From assembly GCA_024234265.1 (NCBI GenBank), contig JACKOM010000005.1, forward strand, positions 62,001 through 126,000: 64,000 nucleotides of DNA, in the 5' to 3' direction. Below the pieces are notes generated by a model, which did no database searches, was not told the origin of the DNA, and saw nothing but the letters and a program-made list of their open reading frames with translations. Below are positions 25,401 through 34,982 of this stretch, piece after piece. How positions within the stretch are numbered: position 1 is the first letter of the stretch; each line of letters opens with the position of its first letter. The DNA comes from Oceanospirillaceae bacterium (GTDB taxonomy: Bacteria; Pseudomonadota; Gammaproteobacteria; Pseudomonadales; Oceanobacteraceae). Made by a program: the position numbers and the translations under genes.

Positions 25401-25880
25401 TTTGGTACCCCGAATCAGCCAGGGGTCCTAGTTTACGCAAGTTCGTATTTAAAAATGAAGGCTTATCGGAGCTAAAAACAATAAAACTTGCTTGTTTGAG
25501 GGGGAACTCAGTTTGTTGTGGTTCATTGGTACCACATTTACTGGTTAGTTAGTCATCAGGTGTTGGGTTCTTATAATTTATATGCCTATATGATGCTGAA
25601 ATCCCCGTCATTACTGGCTTTGATTATTTGCATTGCTTTTTTTGATGTCGGCTGGCGGGCTGTTGCAGCTGGATATAAAATGTTCAATCCCGCCCAGTCC
25701 AGGCGGAAAATCTTTGTGAAATAGTTGACTTTTAGTCTGATTTTGACGAAGGTTTGCCGACTGAATTCAAACGGGCGTATGAATTTGGTTTTAGAGTATT
25801 TTTTAACCAGATGCCCGTCCATGTAGAAATGCGCAAGCGTGACTACGTTACTCAGCTACCCCTAGCGTGGAGATTTGTTG
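25401..25880. other. 480-bp region without a convincing gene
   Basis: Open frames here are short (up to 78 codons), lack good ribosome sites and overlap each other on both strands. The longest plausible plus-strand frame (GTG 25518 to 25724) has a hydrophobic stretch but no Shine-Dalgarno. The right part must hold the fadBA promoter and any fatty-acid-responsive operator. I see a TTGACT at 25725 and a TTGACG at 25743, but neither has a matching -10, and no clear FadR or PsrA operator. Confidence 0.5.
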
Positions 25881-28028
25881 ATGATTTACGAAGGTAAAGC
25901 CATCACGGTTAAGATGATTGAAGACGGCATCGCCGAACTCAACTTCAATCTGCAAGGCGAATCCGTAAACAAGTTTGATCGGGTTACCCTTGAAAACCTG
26001 GCTGCTGCTGCAGAAGCACTGAAAAATAACAGCGATGTTAAAGGTCTGGTTGTTACATCCGGTAAAGACTGCTTTATCGTTGGTGCTGACATCACTGAAT
26101 TTGGCGAAAACTTCGAGGCTGAGCCTGAAGTGATCGTGAACTGGATTCTGCAAGCGAACCAGATTTTCAACGCCATCGAAGACCTGCCTTTCCCAACCGT
26201 GACTGCCATTAACGGTATCGCGCTGGGCGGTGGTTTCGAGATGTGTCTTGCAACTGACATCCGTGTAATGTCTGACAAGGCCAAAGTAGGTCTGCCAGAA
26301 GTTAAGCTGGGTATCTACCCAGGCTTCGGTGGTACTGTACGTCTGCCACGTGTTATCGGTGCTGACAATGCGATCGAATGGATCTGCATGGGCGCTGAGA
26401 ACAAACCAGAAAAAGCTCTGAAAGATGGCGCTGTTGACGCCGTTGTGCCAGCTGCTCAGCTGAAAGACGCTGCTGTTGCCATGCTGAAAGAAGCCATTGC
26501 CGGCACTATCAACTGGCAGGATCGTCGTGCTGAGAAAACCAGCAAGCTGAAACTGAACGCCATGGAATCCATGATGGTGTTCGAGACCGCTAAAGGTTTC
26601 GTAATGGGTCAGACCAAAGGTCAATACCCAGCACCTGTTGAAGCGATCAAAACCATGCAGAAAGCTGCTGGTATGGGTCGTGACAAAGCTCTGGAAGTTG
26701 AAGCCAATGGTTTCGCTAAACTGGCTAAAACCACTGAATCCCAAGCTCTGATCGGTCTGTTCATGAACGACCAGCTGCTGAAGAAAAAAGCTAAAGCCTA
26801 TGACGCACAAGCCCGTGACGTTAAACAGGCTGCCGTACTGGGTGCAGGTATCATGGGTGGCGGTATCGCTTTCCAGTCTGCCCTGAAAGGCACTCCAATT
26901 CTGATGAAAGACATCGCTGAAGCCGGTATTCAGCTGGGTCTGGATGAAGCTGCCAAGCTGATCGCCAAGCGTCTTGAGAAGAAGAAAATGTCTCCTCTGG
27001 AAGCTGCCCAGGCTCTGAACCGTATTCGTCCAACCTTGTCCTATGGTGACTTCGCTACCGTAGATATCGTGGTTGAAGCGGTTGTTGAGAATCCAAAAGT
27101 TAAGAAAATGGTTCTGGCCCAGGTTGAAGACGTAGTGCGTGAAGATGCGATCATCGCTTCTAACACTTCTACCATCTCCATTGACCTGCTGGCTGCTGAC
27201 CTGAAGCGTCCTGAGAACTTCTTAGGTATGCACTTCTTCAACCCAGTACACATGATGCCGCTGGTTGAAGTTATCCGTGGTAAGAAGACCTCCCCAGAAG
27301 CGGTTGCAACCACCGTTGCTTACGCTAAGAAAATGGGTAAAACCCCAGTGGTTGTAAACGATTGCCCGGGCTTCCTGGTTAACCGTGTACTGTTCCCATA
27401 CTTCGGTGGTTTTGCTGGTCTGCTGCGTGATGGTGCTGACTTCCAGGCCGTTGACAAAGTGATGGAAAAATTCGGTTGGCCTATGGGTCCAGCTTACCTG
27501 CTCGACGTAGTAGGTATGGACACAGCTGTACACGCCAACGAAGTAATGGCTGAAGGTTTCCCTGATCGTATGAAGGCTGACTTCAAATCTGCTATGCAGG
27601 TTCTGTTCGAAGCTGGTCGTTACGGTCAGAAGAACAACAAAGGTTTCTACGTTTACCAGGAAGACAAAAAAGGTAAGCCTAAGAAAACCGTTGATCAGTC
27701 TACTTACGAACTGATTGCCCCTGTATGTGGCGCACGTAAAGAATTTACTGCTGACGAAATCATCGAACGTGTAATGGTGCCAATGTGCATCGAGACCGTA
27801 CGTTGTTTAGAGGAAGGTATCGTTGAATCCGCATCTGAAGCCGATATGGGCTTGATTTTCGGTATCGGTTTCCCTCCGTTCCGTGGCGGTGCACTTCGTT
27901 ACATCGACACCATTGGCGTAGCCAAGTTTGTTGAAATCGCTGACAAGTACAAAGACCTTGGCGCCCTGTATCACCCAACTGCGAAGATGCGTGAAATGGC
28001 TGCTAAAGGCGACAAGTACTTCGCTTAA
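25881..28028 (+). CDS. fadB: Fatty acid oxidation complex alpha subunit
   Basis: 715 aa, the exact pseudomonad FadB length. The start is ATG 25881 (MIYEGKAITVKMI) with GGAG upstream; in-frame TTG codons before it are ignored. The N-terminal crotonase domain (GKDCFIVGADITEFGE, NGIALGGGFEMCLATD) gives enoyl-CoA hydratase and isomerase activity. The 3-hydroxyacyl-CoA dehydrogenase part has AAVLGAGIMGGGIAFQSALKG near residue 315 and GMHFFNPVHMMPLVEVI near 449. With FadA it forms the soluble beta-oxidation multienzyme. Codons are strongly biased (CTG, CGT, GCT, CCA), unlike neighbours, so high expression is likely. Confidence 0.96.
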   Translation: MIYEGKAITVKMIEDGIAELNFNLQGESVNKFDRVTLENLAAAAEALKNNSDVKGLVVTSGKDCFIVGADITEFGENFEAEPEVIVNWILQANQIFNAIEDLPFPTVTAINGIALGGGFEMCLATDIRVMSDKAKVGLPEVKLGIYPGFGGTVRLPRVIGADNAIEWICMGAENKPEKALKDGAVDAVVPAAQLKDAAVAMLKEAIAGTINWQDRRAEKTSKLKLNAMESMMVFETAKGFVMGQTKGQYPAPVEAIKTMQKAAGMGRDKALEVEANGFAKLAKTTESQALIGLFMNDQLLKKKAKAYDAQARDVKQAAVLGAGIMGGGIAFQSALKGTPILMKDIAEAGIQLGLDEAAKLIAKRLEKKKMSPLEAAQALNRIRPTLSYGDFATVDIVVEAVVENPKVKKMVLAQVEDVVREDAIIASNTSTISIDLLAADLKRPENFLGMHFFNPVHMMPLVEVIRGKKTSPEAVATTVAYAKKMGKTPVVVNDCPGFLVNRVLFPYFGGFAGLLRDGADFQAVDKVMEKFGWPMGPAYLLDVVGMDTAVHANEVMAEGFPDRMKADFKSAMQVLFEAGRYGQKNNKGFYVYQEDKKGKPKKTVDQSTYELIAPVCGARKEFTADEIIERVMVPMCIETVRCLEEGIVESASEADMGLIFGIGFPPFRGGALRYIDTIGVAKFVEIADKYKDLGALYHPTAKMREMAAKGDKYFA

Positions 28029-28060
28029 TTGGCGTCCGGTAACGAATAGGAGAATATCAA

Positions 28061-29236
28061 ATGGGTTTTAATCCTAACGACGTAGTAGTTGTTGATGCTG
28101 TACGTTCGCCAATGGGCCGCTCTAAAGGCGGTATCTTCCGCAACGTACGTGCAGAAACAATTTCTGCCAACCTGATCGACGCTCTGTTTGAGCGTAACCC
28201 AGGTGTTAATCCAGCGCTGGTTGAAGACGTAATCTGGGGCTGTGTAAACCAGACTCTGGAACAGGGCTTCAACGTTGCCCGTCAGATCTCTCTGATGAGT
28301 AAAGTGCCTAAAGAAGCGGGCGCGCAGACTGTTAACCGTCTGTGTGGTTCTGCAATGTCTGCTATCCATACTGCTGCCCAGGCAATCATGACCGGTAACG
28401 GTGATGTGTTTGTTGTTGGTGGTGTTGAGCACATGGGTCACGTGAACATGCAGCACGGTTTCGACCACAACCCACAGGCTTCTAAGTACTCTGCTAAAGC
28501 ATCCAACATGATGGGTCTGACTGCAGAAATGCTGGGTAAAATGCACGGTATCAGCCGTCAGATGCAGGATGAGTTTGGTGCGCGTTCACACCGCCTGGCT
28601 CACGAAGCTACCCTGGCTGGCCGTTTCAAAAACGAAATCGTGGCTATGTACGGTCACGATGCTGATGGCAAACAGATCCTGGTAAGCACCGACGAAACCA
28701 TTCGTCCTGAAACCACCGTTGAAAGCCTGGGTGCACTGCGTCCTGCTTTCGATCCTAAGAGCGGTACCGTAACTGCAGGTACTTCTTCTCAGATCACTGA
28801 CGGTGCTGCTGCCATGCTGCTGATGAGCTATGCAAAAGCTAAAGAACTGGGTCTCAAACCACGTGCCCGTATTCGCGGTATGGCGGTTGCTGGTGTTGAT
28901 GCAGCTATCATGGGTTACGGTCCTGTACCGGCTACCAAGAAAGCTCTGAAGCGCGCAGGTCTGGAAGTTTCTGATATCAACTATTGGGAACTGAACGAAG
29001 CTTTCGCTGCTCAGTCTCTGCCTTGCATGAAGGATCTGAAGATCCTCGATAAAGCAGATTCCATCGTTAACGTGAACGGCGGTGCTATCGCTCTGGGCCA
29101 CCCACTGGGTTGCTCTGGCGCACGTATCTCCACCACACTGATTAACGTGCTGGAAAACAAAGATGCACAGTTTGGTGTTTCCACTATGTGTATCGGTCTG
29201 GGTCAGGGTATTGCGACCGTTTGGGAACGCATGTAA
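28061..29236 (+). CDS. fadA: Acetyl-CoA acyltransferase (3-ketoacyl-CoA thiolase), beta subunit
   Basis: 391 aa; cleaves 3-ketoacyl-CoA to acetyl-CoA and a shortened acyl-CoA as partner of FadB. The acylated Cys is in VNRLCGSAMSAIH near residue 93, the general-base His is in GGAIALGHPLGCSGAR, and the second Cys is in TMCIGLGQGIA. AGGAG lies just before ATG 28061, 32 bp after fadB. It shares the strong codon bias of fadB and ends at an intrinsic terminator. Confidence 0.96.
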   Translation: MGFNPNDVVVVDAVRSPMGRSKGGIFRNVRAETISANLIDALFERNPGVNPALVEDVIWGCVNQTLEQGFNVARQISLMSKVPKEAGAQTVNRLCGSAMSAIHTAAQAIMTGNGDVFVVGGVEHMGHVNMQHGFDHNPQASKYSAKASNMMGLTAEMLGKMHGISRQMQDEFGARSHRLAHEATLAGRFKNEIVAMYGHDADGKQILVSTDETIRPETTVESLGALRPAFDPKSGTVTAGTSSQITDGAAAMLLMSYAKAKELGLKPRARIRGMAVAGVDAAIMGYGPVPATKKALKRAGLEVSDINYWELNEAFAAQSLPCMKDLKILDKADSIVNVNGGAIALGHPLGCSGARISTTLINVLENKDAQFGVSTMCIGLGQGIATVWERM

Positions 29237-29248
29237 TCCGAGACAAAT

Positions 29249-29280
29249 AAAAAAGCCGGGCTTTGCCCGGCTTTTTATTT
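29249..29280 (+). terminator. Intrinsic terminator after fadA, probably bidirectional
   Basis: GCCGGGC (29255-29261), loop TTT, GCCCGGC (29265-29271), then TTTTT; an A-run precedes it, so it can also serve the convergent gene that ends at 29296. Confidence 0.9.
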
Positions 29281-29295
29281 TTGCAGTGCATTAAA

Positions 29296-30045
29296 TTAAA
29301 ACTTCTTTTTTTCGGCATTCATGTCGGTTGGAAAGCCCTGGTCATTGGTTTCCTCTTCTTTCTCCATGCCTTTATCTAATTCTGTTTTTGTGATGCCACC
29401 GAACAGAGCTCGGGTCATATCGGAAATTTCACGAACTTTTTCTACCTTTCCTTCAAATTTCAAATCCGATTCGATCAGCAGTTTTTTTGCATATTTATAA
29501 AAAGTAGCGGCTGTCATGGGGTCGTTGTTTTGCCCTGCGGCGATGCCTTTGGCAACGTAGGTATCAACTTCCATATGCAAAAGTTTCAGGCGCATGCTGT
29601 TGCGCATATTAACGGCAATTTGCGGGCTTATTTCTTTGCGACTGGCTGCTGCTCTCAATACCTTGCTGGCTTTGGCGAAGGTTTTTTTACACAGGTTGAT
29701 TTCACTGTCGCTTTCCAATCGGTCTTTGGTGGGTATGGCTGCCGCTTTGCTCAGAAATTCATCGGCTTCTTCAAGCAGCTTTTGTGCGTCGGGTTGCGGG
29801 TTCAGGCTGTCGCGTTTATGGATAAGGCGCTTATGTTGTTCCAGTAGCGCCTCAAGTATGTCGGGTGCCATGATGTAGTTGGGTACGGCAATAATTACGT
29901 CCCACAGTTCATTTATCAGCAGGGTGTAGGTACGTATTTTACGGTTGAGAAGGGCTTCTTCCCTGTGTTTCTGGCTGATGCGCTGCGCAAAAAACACGCC
30001 GGCGACGATCAAAATAACCAGCAGGCCTAATAAAATAAAGTTCAT
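29296..30045 (-). CDS. Uncharacterised membrane-anchored helical protein
   Basis: 249 aa from ATG 30045, which places a membrane helix at the very N-terminus (MNFILLGLLVILIVAGVFFAQRI). An ATG at 30099 would add 18 basic residues; neither start has a clear ribosome site. The remainder is soluble, helical and charged (KIRTYTLLINELWDVIIAVPNYIMAPDILEALL and an acidic/basic tail MEKEEETNDQGF). It resembles the single-pass proteins often found between topA and fadA in pseudomonads, function unknown. Confidence 0.72.
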   Translation of the reverse strand: MNFILLGLLVILIVAGVFFAQRISQKHREEALLNRKIRTYTLLINELWDVIIAVPNYIMAPDILEALLEQHKRLIHKRDSLNPQPDAQKLLEEADEFLSKAAAIPTKDRLESDSEINLCKKTFAKASKVLRAAASRKEISPQIAVNMRNSMRLKLLHMEVDTYVAKGIAAGQNNDPMTAATFYKYAKKLLIESDLKFEGKVEKVREISDMTRALFGGITKTELDKGMEKEEETNDQGFPTDMNAEKKKF

Positions 30046-30245
30046 AGATTTGCAATTCGACTGAAAGCGGCTAGTCCTTTTCCTTAGTGTAGCAGTCATT
30101 GTTGGTTTGCGAGTTGGATGTTTTTTGCACTAATTTGAAATGAAATCAGCAGTTTATCGGCTCGGGCCTTGACCGAATGGAGTGTGGCCCGTATATATGT
30201 TGGCCTTCGCGTCAGCGGTCAATAGGGAAAAGGTGTAAGCGGCCA

Positions 30246-32885
30246 ATGGGAAAATCCTTAGTTATCGTCGAGTCACCGGCAAAAGCTAAAACTATTAATA
30301 AATATCTCGGTAAGGACTTTATTGTGAAGTCCTCGGTTGGCCATATCCGTGACTTGCCAACAGGCGCTGCCAAAACTGCTGCTGATCCTAAAGAGCGTGC
30401 TAAGCAAGCTGCTTTAACCCGCAAAATGTCGGCTGATGAGAAAGCCGAATACCGCCGCGTAAAAGATAAATCTAATCTTGTGGCGCGCATGGGTGTTGAT
30501 CCGGAAAATGGCTGGGCTGCTCAGTATGAAATTCTGCCCGGTAAAGAGAAGGTCGTGGATGAGCTGCGTAAGCTTGCCAAGGATGCCGATACCATATATC
30601 TCGCAACCGACTTGGACAGAGAGGGGGAGGCCATTGCTTGGCACCTGCGGGAGGTGATAGGCGCTAAAAATGCTACTTATAAAAGGGTGGTATTTAACGA
30701 GATTACCAAAAAGGCCATTCAAAAGGCCTTTGAACAGCCATCTGAGCTGAATCAGAACCGCGTTAATGCCCAACAGGCGCGCCGCTTTTTGGATCGCGTG
30801 GTTGGTTTTATGGTGTCGCCGCTGCTGTGGGCCAAGGTTGCCCGCGGTTTGTCAGCCGGGCGCGTACAGTCCGTTGCGGTTAAATTAATTGTTGAGCGTG
30901 AGCGTGAAATCCGTGCATTTATCCCCGATGAATACTGGGAAGCCCACGCTGATTTAAATGCATTAAATGAAACCGTGCGTTTCCAGGTTGTTAAAGAAAG
31001 CGGTCAGGAATATCGCCCTGATAATAAAGCTGCTTCGGATAAAGCCGTTGCGGCACTGAACAAAGCCGCTTATCAGGTTGTTTCACGGGAAGATAAACCA
31101 ACCCGTTCCAAACCTGCTGCGCCCTTTATTACATCAACCCTGCAGCAGGCTGCGAGTACACGCCTTGGTTTCAGTGTTAAAAAAACCATGACCACTGCCC
31201 AGCGTTTATATGAAGCGGGTTACATCACTTATATGCGTACCGACTCCACCAACCTGAGTCAGGATGCGGTTGAGGCTGCCCGTCAGTTCATCGAAAGTAA
31301 TTTTGGCAAGCAGTATTTACCGGAAGCCCCCCGTGTATACAGCAGTAAAGAAGGTGCCCAGGAGGCCCACGAGGCTATTCGACCTTCCGACGTGAATCTG
31401 ACATCCCGCGATTTATCCGGTATGGAAGCCGATGCACTGCGTTTATATGACCTGATTCGCCAGCGATTCCTCGCGTGTCAGATGAATGATGCTGAATTTA
31501 CCAGCTCAACCATCAATGTGGTTGCCGGTAATTTTGAATTAAAAGCGAAGGGCCGTGTTATTCGGTTTGATGGCCATCTGCGTGCATTAGGTGAGCAAGG
31601 TAAGGCGGATGATGATCTGGTGCTGCCTGATATCAAAGCGGGTACTCCGATCAAATTGCTGAAAATCGATGCTAAACAGCATTTCACTAAACCTGCGCCA
31701 CGTTATTCAGAGGCAGCTTTAGTTAAAGAGCTTGAAAAACGTGGTATCGGTCGTCCATCTACCTATGCGGCGATTATTTCTACAATTCAGGAGCGTGGAT
31801 ATGTGAGCCTGACCGGGCGTCGTTTCTACGCTGAAAAAATGGGTGATATCGTCACCAGTCGCCTCAATGAAAATTTTGAAGATCTGCTCGATTACGGTTT
31901 TACCGCCAGTATGGAAGAGCGTCTGGATGATATCGCTGAAGGCCGCACTGAGTGGAAAAAAGTGCTGGATGAATTTTACGGTGATTTCTCCGTAAAACTC
32001 GATAAGGCCAGCAATGATGAACACGGTATGCGCCCCAATGCTGCGGTGAAGACCAATGTTGAATGTCCGGCATGTGGCCGTCATATGTTGATCCGTACCG
32101 GCTCTACCGGTGTGTTTCTGGGTTGTGAAGGTTATGCCTTGCCGCCCAAAGAGCGCTGCACTACCACAATGAATTTAACTCCCGGTGAAGAAGCTGTGAG
32201 TGCCGATGCGGATGACGAAGAAGCAGAAAGCCGTCGTTTGCGCGATAAACGTCGTTGCCCTAAATGCGCAGCGGCGATGGATAGTTACCTGCTTGATGAA
32301 AACCGTAAGTTGCATATCTGTGGTAATAACCCGGATTGTGAAGGTTATGAAATCGAGAAGGGCGAATTCAAAATAAAAGGCTATGATGGCCCGACCCTGG
32401 AATGCGACAAATGCGGCAGTCAGATGCAGCTGAAAAACGGGCGTTTTGGTAAGTATTTTGGTTGCACTAACGAGAGCTGTAAAAACACCCGTAAATTGCT
32501 GCGTAGCGGCCAGGCTGCACCACCTAAAATGGATGCCATCCCCATGCCGGAGCTTAAATGCCTGAAAGTGGATGACACTTACGTGTTGCGTGATGGTGCT
32601 GCAGGTTTATTCCTGGCGGCCAGTCAGTTCCCGAAAAACCGTGAAACCCGTGCACCCTATGTGCAGGAGCTGGTGGCCCATAAGGCGGATTTACCTGAGA
32701 AATACCATTATTTACTGACAGGCCCTCTCAAGGATTCTGACGGTAATCTCACTATGGTGCGTTTCAGTCGTAAAACCCAGCAGCAATATCTTGCGACAGA
32801 TGATGCAAGTGGTAAAGCCACTGGGTGGTCTGCGTTTTATAAAGATGGTCGCTGGGATGTGACGGATAAAAAAGCCAAAAAGTGA
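30246..32885 (+). CDS. topA: DNA topoisomerase I (type IA)
   Basis: 879 aa from ATG 30246. The TOPRIM domain starts KSLVIVESPAKAKTINKYL and includes the acidic triad in YLATDLDREGEAIAWHL. The catalytic Tyr is in YITYMRTDST at about residue 329. Three C-terminal zinc-ribbon modules follow (CPACGRH..., CPKCAAAMDSY..., CDKCGSQMQ...CKN), then an acidic/basic tail. It relaxes negative supercoils. Upstream in-frame codons back to 30177 give no topoisomerase-like sequence. Confidence 0.96.
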   Translation: MGKSLVIVESPAKAKTINKYLGKDFIVKSSVGHIRDLPTGAAKTAADPKERAKQAALTRKMSADEKAEYRRVKDKSNLVARMGVDPENGWAAQYEILPGKEKVVDELRKLAKDADTIYLATDLDREGEAIAWHLREVIGAKNATYKRVVFNEITKKAIQKAFEQPSELNQNRVNAQQARRFLDRVVGFMVSPLLWAKVARGLSAGRVQSVAVKLIVEREREIRAFIPDEYWEAHADLNALNETVRFQVVKESGQEYRPDNKAASDKAVAALNKAAYQVVSREDKPTRSKPAAPFITSTLQQAASTRLGFSVKKTMTTAQRLYEAGYITYMRTDSTNLSQDAVEAARQFIESNFGKQYLPEAPRVYSSKEGAQEAHEAIRPSDVNLTSRDLSGMEADALRLYDLIRQRFLACQMNDAEFTSSTINVVAGNFELKAKGRVIRFDGHLRALGEQGKADDDLVLPDIKAGTPIKLLKIDAKQHFTKPAPRYSEAALVKELEKRGIGRPSTYAAIISTIQERGYVSLTGRRFYAEKMGDIVTSRLNENFEDLLDYGFTASMEERLDDIAEGRTEWKKVLDEFYGDFSVKLDKASNDEHGMRPNAAVKTNVECPACGRHMLIRTGSTGVFLGCEGYALPPKERCTTTMNLTPGEEAVSADADDEEAESRRLRDKRRCPKCAAAMDSYLLDENRKLHICGNNPDCEGYEIEKGEFKIKGYDGPTLECDKCGSQMQLKNGRFGKYFGCTNESCKNTRKLLRSGQAAPPKMDAIPMPELKCLKVDDTYVLRDGAAGLFLAASQFPKNRETRAPYVQELVAHKADLPEKYHYLLTGPLKDSDGNLTMVRFSRKTQQQYLATDDASGKATGWSAFYKDGRWDVTDKKAKK

Positions 32886-32898
32886 TTTGGATTGGTAA

Positions 32899-32930
32899 TA
32901 AAAAAAGCGCCTGTGGCGCTTTTTTTATTT
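32899..32930 (+). terminator. Intrinsic terminator after topA, bidirectional
   Basis: AGCGCC (32906-32911), loop TGT, GGCGCT (32915-32920), T-run to 32926, with an A-run on the left side, so it can also end the convergent chemoreceptor transcript. Confidence 0.9.
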
Positions 32931-32965
32931 TGGGTTTTGATGGCTTTAAATAAGTGGCATAGGAA

Positions 32966-34861
32966 TTAAACCCGGAATTTTGCCACGCTGTTATTGAGGT
33001 CGTGGGTGAGTTGGCGGATTTGTTCGGAAACCTGCTGGCAGGTTTTGATGGCATCGGCGGTGGTGTGGCCAAAATCCGCGATGCGGGTAATGTTCTGGTT
33101 TATTTCTTCGGTAACACTGCTTTGTTCTTCCGTGGCAACGGCGACCTGGTGGTTCATATCGTTGATGGTGTCGATGCTGTTAATGATGCTGCGCAGGGAT
33201 TCGCTGGCCTGATTGGCGGCCTCTACACCCTGTTCTGTGATGCGCTTGCCGTTTTCCATGCTGGCGACGGTTTTGCGGGCGCCCTGTTGCAGGCGTTCAA
33301 TCATTTTTTGGATTTCTTCGGTGGATTGCTGGCTTTTCTGGGCGAGGGTGCGCACTTCGTCGGCGACTACGGCAAAACCACGACCCTGTTCGCCGGCGCG
33401 GGCAGCTTCAATCGCGGCATTCAGGGCAAGCAGGTTGGTTTGCTCCGAAATGCTTTTGATGACATCCAATACGCTGTAAATGCTGGATACATCATCCGCG
33501 AGGGTATTTACCGCTATGCCGGAGTCCGACATGGCTGTGGCCATTTGTTGGATATTGTTGATGGTCTTATTGAGAACATCTTGCCCCTTTGCGGAATCAT
33601 TTTTTGCCTGTGTTGCAGCTTGCGCTGCCTGATTGGCATTTTGTGCAATTTCCAGCACTGTGCTGCCCATTTGGTTAACGGCGGCAGCAACCATATCGGT
33701 TTTTTCCTGTTGGTCGGCTGAAAGGCTCGCGCTCTGCGTGGCAATTTTTCCGATATCTTGGCTGCGTTGTTCAAGGTTACGGGCAACCTCTGCCAGGTGG
33801 CGGATCATATTTTGTAGTTGCTCCGTGAAATTATTAAAACCCTTGGCAAGTTCACTGAGTTCGTCATTACCACGGGTGTTTAAGCGCCGGGTAAGGTCAC
33901 CACCATTTTTACCGATTTCTGTGAGGGCGCTGGCCACAATCTGGATGGGTTTAACGAGTTGTCGTGCCATCAATATCAGGGTGAAAATAATAAAACTGCC
34001 CAATAATAAATTGAAAAATACGCTGTAACGGCTCACCTTGTTGAGTTGTTGATAGAGGATGTGTTCGGGAATTTCCGCCACCAGATAAGCCTTTAATTCG
34101 GGTAGTGGTAATGTTGCGATGCGCATGTTACCGCTGTCACTTTTCCAGGAAGTGAAGTTTTCAATGTGTTGTGGCAATACAATACTTTGCCCAATTTTAC
34201 TGCTGTCACCATGGAATTTGATCAGGCCTTTCTGATCAGTGATAAACACAATGCCTTCACCGTGGATGCGATAATTAGCAATCAGCTTGCTCATTTCGCC
34301 GAGTGGCATACCGATGCCGGCTACCCCCAATATCTGTCCGTTATGGCGGATTTTATAATTAATAAATACCGTGGCTTCCTGGCTGGATTCTGAAATGGCC
34401 ACATCCAGGCCGTAATTTTCACTGCTGCTTAAAAATTGGTAGAACCAGCTGTCGCGCTCATTGTTGGGATTGAGGTTTTTTAACAGGCCTTTTTCCAGGT
34501 AGTAATTACCCGTGTTGCGCGATACCACAAAAGCTGTTGCTGCATGATTGCGCTCAACTGTGAGGCTCAGTTGCCGGATGATGTCGGGAAGGTTTTCCTG
34601 GTTTTCGCCGTTTTCCAGCCATTGCACCATGAACGTGTTGTCTGCCAGTGTCTGTGCAAGTGTCAGGGCGGCAGTGAGTTCCTTGCTAATGCCATTTCTG
34701 ACGTCGCTCAGGGCTGTCGGCAGCTCCTGGGTGTCCAGCTGCGTATCGGCCATGTTGCGCATCAGGTAGTTGTTCATCAGGGTTGATGCAGTAATGGTAA
34801 CGGCCAATAAAATGCCTATCGACAGAATAAGCTTCTGGGTGATGTTCAGATTGGCAGGCAT
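32966..34861 (-). CDS. Methyl-accepting chemotaxis protein with double-Cache-like sensor
   Basis: 631 aa. TM1 lies near residues 10-35 (KLILSIGILLAVTITASTLM), then a periplasmic region of about 240 residues with Cache features (FVVSRNTGNYYLEKG, VAGIGMPLGEMSKLI, GIVFITDQKGLIKFHGD), TM2 near 285-305, HAMP (ALTEIGKNGGDLTRRLNTRGNDELSELAKGFN) and the signalling tip (SEQTNLLALNAAIEAARAGEQGRGFAVVADEVRTLA). GGGGAG precedes the start. It is divergent from an orphan solute-binding protein with a hybrid kinase, so a shared ligand or shared regulation is possible. Confidence 0.93.
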   Translation of the reverse strand: MPANLNITQKLILSIGILLAVTITASTLMNNYLMRNMADTQLDTQELPTALSDVRNGISKELTAALTLAQTLADNTFMVQWLENGENQENLPDIIRQLSLTVERNHAATAFVVSRNTGNYYLEKGLLKNLNPNNERDSWFYQFLSSSENYGLDVAISESSQEATVFINYKIRHNGQILGVAGIGMPLGEMSKLIANYRIHGEGIVFITDQKGLIKFHGDSSKIGQSIVLPQHIENFTSWKSDSGNMRIATLPLPELKAYLVAEIPEHILYQQLNKVSRYSVFFNLLLGSFIIFTLILMARQLVKPIQIVASALTEIGKNGGDLTRRLNTRGNDELSELAKGFNNFTEQLQNMIRHLAEVARNLEQRSQDIGKIATQSASLSADQQEKTDMVAAAVNQMGSTVLEIAQNANQAAQAATQAKNDSAKGQDVLNKTINNIQQMATAMSDSGIAVNTLADDVSSIYSVLDVIKSISEQTNLLALNAAIEAARAGEQGRGFAVVADEVRTLAQKSQQSTEEIQKMIERLQQGARKTVASMENGKRITEQGVEAANQASESLRSIINSIDTINDMNHQVAVATEEQSSVTEEINQNITRIADFGHTTADAIKTCQQVSEQIRQLTHDLNNSVAKFRV

Positions 34862-34969
34862 GGCAAACTCCCCGGGCTTTTAACTAAGCCTAGCAGGCGA
34901 CTCTCATTCTGCTCTGTGGCTGTGGTAAAGGCCTCGCACGCATCTACACTCAAGTTTGTTGATCTGTGC

Positions 34970-34978
34970 GGGGGGGGG
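34970..34978 (+). promoter_or_regulatory. Nine-G tract forming the ribosome-binding site of the binding-protein gene
   Basis: An uninterrupted run of nine G, followed by AAGT and then ATG 34983. It is the only Shine-Dalgarno-like sequence for this gene. Homopolymer slippage would change its length and spacing. Confidence 0.6.
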
Positions 34979-34982
34979 AAGT

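Noticed and set aside
25518..25724. Possible 68-codon membrane peptide upstream of fadB
   Set aside because: Starts at GTG without a ribosome site, no recognisable family, and overlaps a minus-strand frame of equal quality; probably chance.
25740..25800. Possible PsrA/FadR operator upstream of fadB
   Set aside because: Only loose half-sites (TTCAAAC and GAATTTGG) that do not fit a consensus with correct spacing.
25848..26810. 320-codon minus-strand frame inside fadB
   Set aside because: It mirrors fadB, which is unmistakable; long antisense frames are expected opposite strongly biased codons.
28025..29101. Long minus-strand frames opposite fadA
   Set aside because: Same reason: shadows of a highly biased gene, no ribosome sites, His/Thr-rich translation.
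33002..33721. 239-codon plus-strand frame opposite the chemoreceptor
   Set aside because: Gly/Val/Phe-rich shadow of the methyl-accepting domain; no start signal.
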